Assembly (NCBI GenBank): GCA_965227745.1
Contig: OZ245769.1
Coordinates: forward strand, 3,782,001 to 3,846,000
Direction: 5' to 3'
DNA from: GAS368 sp965227745
GTDB lineage: Bacteria; Verrucomicrobiota; Verrucomicrobiia; Opitutales; Opitutaceae
DNA: 64,000 nt
Shown here: piece by piece, positions 58,954-64,000 of the stretch
Numbering within the stretch: the first letter of the stretch is position 1
Layout: the number at the start of each line of letters is the position of its first letter
Made by a program: the position numbers and the translations under genes
Notes under the pieces: model-generated
Seen by the model: only the letters and a program-made list of their open reading frames with translations
Told to the model about the DNA's origin: nothing
Databases searched by the model: none

Positions 58954-59733
58954 ATGTTGACCAAGGCCGAGCTCCAGCGCCTGCGTTCGTTGCGCGAAAA
59001 AAAACACCGGGAAGACCTCGGCCTCTTCGTCGTGGAGGGCGAGAAAGTCGTCGCCGAACTGATCGCGGCAAAATTTCCATTTGAAGAAATCTACGCGACC
59101 CCCGCGTGGAGCGGGAAAGGCTCCGGGGCGGCGGACAGCTCGGAAGCACGCGGAGAACCTAGCCGCCGGCCGACGATGCGGGAGATCACCCCCGAGGAGA
59201 TGGCGCGGGCGAGCCACTTTCCGACGCCATCGAGCGTGCTCGCCGTCGGAAAGATCGCGCGGCGTGTGCTCGAACCCGGCGCGTTGAATCACGGCCTCAC
59301 GCTCGCGCTCGATGGCGTGCAAGACGCCGGAAACGTCGGCACGCTGCTGCGACTCGCGGACTGGTTCGCCTTTGACCGTGTGGTGCTCTCGCCCGATTGC
59401 GCGGACCTGTTTCACCAAAAGGTGATCAATGCCAGCATGGGCTCGTTCGCGCGGGTGCGGGCGTACACGGCGGAGCTCGCCACTGCCCTCGCCGGCGTGA
59501 ATGCGCCGGTGCTCGGCTGTGATCTGGAGGGCGAGGACGTGCACGCCCTGCCTGCACTGCGCGATGCGATTGTCGTAATCGGCAGCGAGGGCCGCGGCCT
59601 ATCGGCAGGCGTGGCGATGTGTGTAACTCGCCGCGTGACCATCCCGCGCCTCGGCGGAGCGGAGTCACTGAACGCGGCCATCGCCGCGGCCATTGTGTGC
59701 GATAACTTGCGGCGCGCGCAGGCCGGAGGGTAG
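58954..59733 (+). CDS. TrmH/SpoU-family RNA 2'-O-methyltransferase
   Basis: 259 aa from the ATG at 58954. The N-terminal substrate-binding part (RSLREKKHREDLGLFVVEGE) is followed by the SPOUT domain: motif 1 VQDAGNVGTLLRLADWF, motif 2 VIGSEGRGLS, motif 3 IPRLGGAESLNAAIAAAIVC, which make the AdoMet-binding knot. It methylates tRNA or rRNA ribose; the exact site cannot be read. Its start lies 19 bases after the paralogue 2 stop, so it may be cotranscribed. REPs follow directly. Confidence 0.9.
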   Translation: MLTKAELQRLRSLREKKHREDLGLFVVEGEKVVAELIAAKFPFEEIYATPAWSGKGSGAADSSEARGEPSRRPTMREITPEEMARASHFPTPSSVLAVGKIARRVLEPGALNHGLTLALDGVQDAGNVGTLLRLADWFAFDRVVLSPDCADLFHQKVINASMGSFARVRAYTAELATALAGVNAPVLGCDLEGEDVHALPALRDAIVVIGSEGRGLSAGVAMCVTRRVTIPRLGGAESLNAAIAAAIVCDNLRRAQAGG

Positions 59734-59738
59734 CCGAA

Positions 59739-59855
59739 AGCAGCGCCGGTCTCCGACCGGCGCAGTGGCGAGCGCGCGGTCGTCGATCCTCGGCGAAATC
59801 GAGACCTTTGCACCGACGCGAATATCCTGATGCGCGAGTCGAAGACTGGCGCTAC
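59739..59855. repeat. inverted pair of GTAGCGCC-type REPs
   Basis: 59739-59765 (agcgccggtctccgaccggc, foot agca instead of GTAG) and inverted 59826-59855 (tgatgcgcgagtcgaagact and ggcgctac, ending in the inverse of GTAG). They lie between convergent genes. Confidence 0.7.
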
Positions 59856-59891
59856 CCCGGACGCAAAACAATCCGCTCTCCAGCGGAGCGG

Positions 59892-60155
59892 TTACTTCTT
59901 CTTGGCGCTGCTCTTCTTGCCGCCGCCTTCGTCGCTGTCGCCGCCGCCGCTGCCGTGCAGCATCGTGCCGGCCAGAACGCCGATGGCGAAGACGCCGAAG
60001 AAGAGCATCGCGGCGGGCGCGTGGATGGGAGATTTATCCGTGGTCCCGGCGATCGGGAAAAAGAAATTAACCTCATGCGTGTTATTCATGCCCACGTAGA
60101 GCATGATAAACAGGATGCCGAGCAGCGCCACAGTCTTGAGGACGGCTTTGAACAT
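59892..60155 (-). CDS. small LapA-like membrane protein
   Basis: 87 aa with two membrane helices (LKTVALLGILFIMLYVGM and AAMLFFGVFAIGVLAGTML). The loop NTHEVNFFFPI is similar to the LapA/DUF1049 pattern, in which Asn and aromatic residues follow helix 1. The C-tail is Gly/Ser/Lys-rich (GGDSDEGGGKKSSAKKK). LapA-like proteins relate to lipopolysaccharide assembly in some bacteria; here that is only a family hint. Confidence 0.7.
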   Translation of the reverse strand: MFKAVLKTVALLGILFIMLYVGMNNTHEVNFFFPIAGTTDKSPIHAPAAMLFFGVFAIGVLAGTMLHGSGGGDSDEGGGKKSSAKKK

Positions 60156-60289
60156 AATAGGCGCAACCTAGGGAGATCGCACGGCGTTTGGCGAGCACGC
60201 AGCGGACTCTGTGAGTAACAAAAATGTCTCGCCACGCGCGGCGGAGTGTTTTGCGAGCGGAGGCGCGTGGTAGAAAGGTAGCCGGCAAT

Positions 60290-60376
60290 CGCCGAGCGCC
60301 CCCTTTAGGAGACGCAGTTGGCGCTGCGTTTTTCAGGCTCGCCCGCCCAACGGCGCCGAAAGGTCGCCGTCCACGT
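60290..60376. repeat. diverged ggtggacggcgat palindrome with internal terminator-like hairpin
   Basis: The right arm aaaggtcgccgtccacgtcg resembles that of 12378-12480. Inside, acgcag ttggcg ctgcgt is followed by tttt (60312-60333). No plus-strand gene ends just before it. The rest of the 60156-60408 gap shows nothing else. Confidence 0.5.
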
Positions 60377-60408
60377 CGCACAGTCCCCTCAACAGGCGTA
60401 TCCGGCAA

Positions 60409-61530
60409 TTACTTCAGCCCTGCCGCTGCGGCGATATCGTCCCACGCGTAGTAGTGAAACGTGCGGTCGGTGGACATCGCGACGAAGAGGCCGCCGGGGA
60501 AACCGGGGAGCGAGACATTCGTGACGTCGCTGCCGTCGCTCTCGCGCGTGCTCACGCGGACGCTCGCGAGGAGGGGATGGTCGTGGGGTTGGCCGGACGT
60601 GCCTTCGCGGGGGAAGATGCGAAAGGTGTCGGAGGATTGATTCGAGACGAGTACGAAGCCTTTGCCGCCATCGCGCTGATAGATCGAGATGCCTTCCTGG
60701 TCTTCGGAAAAACCGGTGGTGCCGAAGAGCGCGAGTTCCTTGCCCGCTTCGGGCGCATCGGGGTCGGCGATATATTTGCGGACGCCGAATTGCTCGTCGG
60801 AGTAGTAGATGTGCCCGAGGGTGCTATCGACCGCGATGGCTTCGATTTCCTTCTTGCCGCTCCACGTGCCGAAATTGCGGACCTTGGTGCCGCGCAGCAC
60901 GCCGTGGCCGTCGTCGGCGAGGCGGAGTTGCTGGAGGTAATTTTCCTTCGGCGCGCCGGTGTCGCTGCGGCTCACGACGGCGAAGACCGCGCCGTCGCGC
61001 GCCCGCGTGTAAAGCGCGATGCCCATGCACTCCCGGGCGGCCTCGCCCTCGAAAACCGGAATGCCGCCGCCATCGATGGCGACCATGTCGGGCAAACGGT
61101 AAACCCGCAGGCGGTGCGCGTAGCGCTCGGTGACGACCGCGATATCCACCTTCGCTTTGCCGAGCGGGATGTCGTACGCGATGTCGACATTATTGGGCCG
61201 CAGGAGGCCGCGCACCGTTTTGTCCCACTGCACTTTGCCATCGAGGCCGAAGACGTAGAGCGCGCCATCCGTATTCTTATCGGTGCCGATCACGAGGCTC
61301 TTCGCGGGGTCGGCGCGATTGACCCAGATCGCTGGATCGTCGGTGTCGTGTTTCGTGCGCTCGGTGATGATGCGCGGCTTCAGCGCGACGTTCTTCGCGT
61401 CGGGGTCAGCACGCACCGGGCGGACCTTTTCGACGTCGGGCTCGGCGGCGAAGACGGGGACGACGGAGGTGAAAGCGCAAAGAGCCAGCAGGACGGGCGC
61501 AGCGAATGAAAGGTGGCGGCGGGTTTTCAT
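60409..61530 (-). CDS. exported beta-propeller phytase
   Basis: 373 aa with a signal peptide ending VPVFAAE. The six-bladed propeller motifs are HDTDDPAIWVNRADPAKSLV, DKNTDGALYVFGLDGK, RPNNVDIAYDI, YYSDEQFGVRKYIADPDAPE and EDQEGISIYQ. The acidic residues in these strands are the calcium and phosphate ligands of Bacillus-type 3-phytases. It releases phosphate from phytate outside the cytoplasm. The TonB receptor gene upstream on the same strand suggests a phytate or phosphate-scavenging locus, although an intrinsic terminator lies between them. Confidence 0.93.
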   Translation of the reverse strand: MKTRRHLSFAAPVLLALCAFTSVVPVFAAEPDVEKVRPVRADPDAKNVALKPRIITERTKHDTDDPAIWVNRADPAKSLVIGTDKNTDGALYVFGLDGKVQWDKTVRGLLRPNNVDIAYDIPLGKAKVDIAVVTERYAHRLRVYRLPDMVAIDGGGIPVFEGEAARECMGIALYTRARDGAVFAVVSRSDTGAPKENYLQQLRLADDGHGVLRGTKVRNFGTWSGKKEIEAIAVDSTLGHIYYSDEQFGVRKYIADPDAPEAGKELALFGTTGFSEDQEGISIYQRDGGKGFVLVSNQSSDTFRIFPREGTSGQPHDHPLLASVRVSTRESDGSDVTNVSLPGFPGGLFVAMSTDRTFHYYAWDDIAAAAGLK

Positions 61531-61545
61531 CAGGGAAAGATTATC

Positions 61546-61582
61546 AAAAAAATAGCCGGGGCGAACGCGCGTTCGCCCCGGC
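61546..61582 (-). terminator. strong intrinsic terminator 15 bases upstream of the phytase start
   Basis: A perfect 14-bp dyad (gccggggcgaacgc / gcgttcgccccggc at 61555-61582). On the minus strand it is followed by T7 (61552-61546). It lies between the TonB receptor and the phytase gene, right in front of the phytase ATG. Confidence 0.85.
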
Positions 61583-61595
61583 TGGTTAAAGGTGG

Positions 61596-61676
61596 GGCGC
61601 GTTATCCTTAACGCGCCGGTCAGGGCATTCGTACCTCAAGGGCGCGGTGGGTTAAGGATAGCCCGCCCTACCCTCG
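61596..61676. repeat. palindromic repeat ggcgcgtta / taacgcgcc
   Basis: Hairpin ggcgcgtta tcct taacgcgcc at 61596-61617, and a partly inverted second unit ggtgggttaaggatagcccg at 61646-61665 with gcccgccctacc at the end. REP-like, between receptor and phytase. Confidence 0.6.
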
Positions 61677-61677
61677 C

Positions 61678-64000
61678 TCACAGCTTCCAGCGCACGCCGA
61701 AGTTGGCGCTCCAGCCGTATTCCTCGAACTGGAGGAAGCGCGTGCGGTTCTCGCCGAAGGAGACGCGGAACGGCTCGTTGGTGAGATTGAGGACTTCGCC
61801 GAAGAGCTCGATATTTTGGTTCAGCTTGTAGTTGGTCGTGAGGTCGAGCTGGCGGAAGGTGTCGACGTAGCGGTCTTCGGCGGCGCTGGCCCCGATGGGC
61901 TCATCCTCGCGGAGTCGCGGGGTGCGATAATTCATCGCGAGGCGGACGAAGAGGCCGTACTTTTCCCAGCTCACGGCGACATTGCCGAGGCGCTTCGACT
62001 GGCCGATGAAGGGCGCGTTTTCAAAGACGCCCGAGCCGCGCAGGTAGCTCGCGCTGCTGTTGGTGAAGGTGTAGTTAGCGAAGAGGCCGAGGCCACTGAG
62101 CGGACCGGGGAGGAACGTGAACTGTTGCTGCCACGCGAGCTCGAGGCCTGAGATGTGGCCGCGAGGACCATTGACCGAGGTCGTGAGCTGATAGCCCGTG
62201 GCAGGATCGACGACGCCAGGGATCGTGGCTTGGTAGGTGAAGTTCTTGATGTCTTTGTAGAAGCCGGAGACCGACACCGTGCCGAGCGAGGCAAAGTAGT
62301 GCTCGACCGAGGCATCCCAATTGACGGATGTGAGGGCCTTGAGACCGGGGTTGCTCTCGGTGACGGTGCGGGCGTCGTCGCTCACGGAGCGGCGGAGCGC
62401 GGAGTCGGCAAAGGCGGGACGCGCGAGGCTGTTGCTCCACGAGGCGCGGAGGACGGTGCGCTTGTCGAACGTCGAGCGGAGATAGATGCCGGGCAGGAAA
62501 TTATCGTAGTCGCGCGAGCGCTTGCTTGGCGTGACCACGAGCGTGCCGGCCGTGGTGCGGAGATCGTTGCCCTTGGCCTCGAAATCGGTGCGCTCGTAGC
62601 GGACGCCGGTCGAGAGATTCGTGGTGCCGAAAGTCAGACCGCCCATCACGTAAGCGGAGTAGACGTCTTCGTTGCTCGTCCAATCGTCCTGCGTGCCGGA
62701 GGCGACATCGCGGGTGCCGACAAAGGCCGAGCGGTTGTCGCTAAAGAGCTTGGTGAATGCCTCGGCATTGAAGCGCGGGCCAGTCATGAACGCGTAGTCG
62801 TCGGGCGACTGCGTCTGGGCGAGGGAGGCAAACGTGAGGGACGCGGGAGCCGCGTAGTTCACCTGCTCGCGCTCCTGGGTCTTTTCCTTGAGACGGATCT
62901 GGCCGCCAAACTTCACGAAGGCGGGAAGATCGCCCGCGACGCGCGTATCCTGGCGCGCATCGGCCCCGAAATTCCACTCGGTCTCCTTACCGGTGCCGGG
63001 GGCGCTGCGGAGGCGGTTGAACTCGGTGAAGACCGCGGGATCGTTGATCGTCGGGCCGCCGACCTGCGTGACCTTGGGCGCGTAGACGCCGGGGGCGAAA
63101 GAGTACGACCAATCGGTGCCGCGCGCGGCCTTGCGGAAGATGATGGAGTCCTCGGGTTTGCTTTCCTTGCCGAGGCTGTAGGCGGCGTGGCCCTCGAACT
63201 TCCACGGGCCGACCGTGCGCTCGCCGCCGGTGGAAAAGGCGTAGAGGTCCTGGCTCTTGGTGCGGGAGCGGAGCTGCTTGTTTTCGCGGCGCACGCCGGT
63301 GACGGTCGCGCTGACATCGTCGAGCTGAGTGACCGTGCCTTCGGAGAAGGGGATCGTCGTCACGTAGCGATTTTCGTGATCGGAGAAATATGAGTAGGTG
63401 CCGCGAACATAGTAGAGCGAGGTGGAGTCGGGCTTAAACTCGACGCCGGCATTGGCGCCATAGCGCGTGCGGGTGATCTCGTACTCGCGGTAATTGATAT
63501 CCTGATTAAAGAAAGCCTGCGCCGTGGAGCCGGGGACCGGGCGGAGCACCCAGGGATTCGATACCTCGAAGTTATCAGAGCCGAAGCGGCGGCCCTGCCA
63601 CGTGGGCGAGAAGATCACGCCAACGGTGCCGTTGTTGAACACGTCGGAGTAAGTGGCGTTGTACTTCCCGCTGAGGCGGTCGCGGAGATTGTTGTACTGG
63701 CCCTGCGCGGAGAGTTGGAGCTGGCGGCCCTGCGCGTCGAAGGGGCTGCGGGTCTTCATGTTGATGCGGCCACCGAGACCGTCGACGTCTTGGTCGGGCG
63801 TGGGGACCTTGGTCACTTCCACGGCGCCAAGCGCATCGGTGGGGAGAACGTCGAGAGCGACGGTGCGGCTGCCGCGCTCGGGCGAGGCGACGGCCACGCC
63901 GTTGAGCTGCGTGCTGTTGAGATCGGGCCGAATGCCGCGGATGACGATGAAGCGGCCTTCACCCTGGTCGCGGTAGAGCGCGAGGCCGGGAATGCGCTGC
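61678..64000 (-). CDS. TonB-dependent outer-membrane receptor, 5' end beyond the window
   Basis: At least 773 codons. The frame is open to the right edge, where it reads QRIPGLALYRDQGEGRFIVI followed by RGIRPDLNSTQLNG, a plug-domain motif. An internal GTG at 63897 is not the start. The next block is DALGAVEVTKVPTPDQDVDG then LGGRINMKTRSPF. Then comes the barrel, ending FGVRWKL. The TonB box and signal peptide are missing from the window. This plug pattern is common in the large receptors of Verrucomicrobia and Caulobacter-type carbohydrate utilisation. With the downstream phytase, phytate, inositol phosphates or a carrier are plausible substrates. Confidence 0.9.
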   Translation of the reverse strand, partial: QRIPGLALYRDQGEGRFIVIRGIRPDLNSTQLNGVAVASPERGSRTVALDVLPTDALGAVEVTKVPTPDQDVDGLGGRINMKTRSPFDAQGRQLQLSAQGQYNNLRDRLSGKYNATYSDVFNNGTVGVIFSPTWQGRRFGSDNFEVSNPWVLRPVPGSTAQAFFNQDINYREYEITRTRYGANAGVEFKPDSTSLYYVRGTYSYFSDHENRYVTTIPFSEGTVTQLDDVSATVTGVRRENKQLRSRTKSQDLYAFSTGGERTVGPWKFEGHAAYSLGKESKPEDSIIFRKAARGTDWSYSFAPGVYAPKVTQVGGPTINDPAVFTEFNRLRSAPGTGKETEWNFGADARQDTRVAGDLPAFVKFGGQIRLKEKTQEREQVNYAAPASLTFASLAQTQSPDDYAFMTGPRFNAEAFTKLFSDNRSAFVGTRDVASGTQDDWTSNEDVYSAYVMGGLTFGTTNLSTGVRYERTDFEAKGNDLRTTAGTLVVTPSKRSRDYDNFLPGIYLRSTFDKRTVLRASWSNSLARPAFADSALRRSVSDDARTVTESNPGLKALTSVNWDASVEHYFASLGTVSVSGFYKDIKNFTYQATIPGVVDPATGYQLTTSVNGPRGHISGLELAWQQQFTFLPGPLSGLGLFANYTFTNSSASYLRGSGVFENAPFIGQSKRLGNVAVSWEKYGLFVRLAMNYRTPRLREDEPIGASAAEDRYVDTFRQLDLTTNYKLNQNIELFGEVLNLTNEPFRVSFGENRTRFLQFEEYGWSANFGVRWKL

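Overview
The window is GC-rich, gene-dense chromosomal DNA, most likely from a member of Verrucomicrobiota close to Opitutaceae. This assignment is an inference. It rests on Gram-negative outer-membrane genes (MCE/Mla transport, KdsB, TonB receptors), a LTD-CotH surface protein with a C-terminal repeat familiar from Opitutaceae, and the very high density of palindromic intergenic repeats. No rRNA, convincing tRNA, CRISPR array or prophage was seen.

Layout. 0.2-5.3 kb: a lipoprotein, then a minus-strand MCE lipid-transport operon (MlaE, MlaF, MlaD, PqiC-like lipoprotein). 5.3-8.4 kb: HAD phosphatase and RecD2 helicase. 8.5-12.4 kb: a tight operon of degenerate hybrid histidine kinase, Tat-exported sulfite-oxidase-like enzyme, small cytochrome c and eukaryote-like SET methyltransferase. 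12.5-19.2 kb: LRR protein, S9 peptidase and an M16 peptidase pair. 20.4-23.1 kb: divergent TIR-membrane and SLOG-membrane genes, a candidate nucleotide-signalling or defence module. 24.0-26.4 kb: a TonB receptor behind a TPP riboswitch. 26.6-36.9 kb: CotH protein, an FCP1-like HAD phosphatase with two coupled small genes, SIMPL protein, KamA-type radical SAM enzyme, fatty-acid-hydroxylase-like protein and CarA. 37.2-43.8 kb: lipoprotein, TMTC-like TPR protein, KdsB, HPr, serine hydrolase and a DUF4440-like protein. 43.9-49.6 kb: frameshifted SLBB protein, DeoC, an active ALDH and a pseudo-ALDH, with a GxxExxY gene in a perfect 29-bp inverted repeat between the two ALDH genes, then a RAYT transposase flanked by REP hairpins. 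49.7-64 kb: sulfatase, DUF4380-like protein, aminotransferase, DoxX, two tandem polytopic membrane paralogues, TrmH-type methyltransferase, LapA-like protein, beta-propeller phytase and a second TonB receptor that runs off the right edge.

Intergenic space is dominated by short palindromes. Several families (taggagcctgcttgcaggc, tagcgccggtctccgaccgg, tagggcgtcgc, tagttgcgagc) share a 5' GTAG foot before the hairpin, the hallmark of REP sequences mobilised by RAYTs. Another set (ccacgaatggacacgaatg, ccacagatggacacagatg, gaggcacaaagacacagag) forms longer inverted repeats. The best discovery candidates are the GxxExxY element, the TIR/SLOG pair, the RAYT/REP network, the TPP-controlled receptor, the pseudo-histidine-kinase operon and the slippery frameshift in the SLBB gene. 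All functional calls come from reading the sequence, without database searches.
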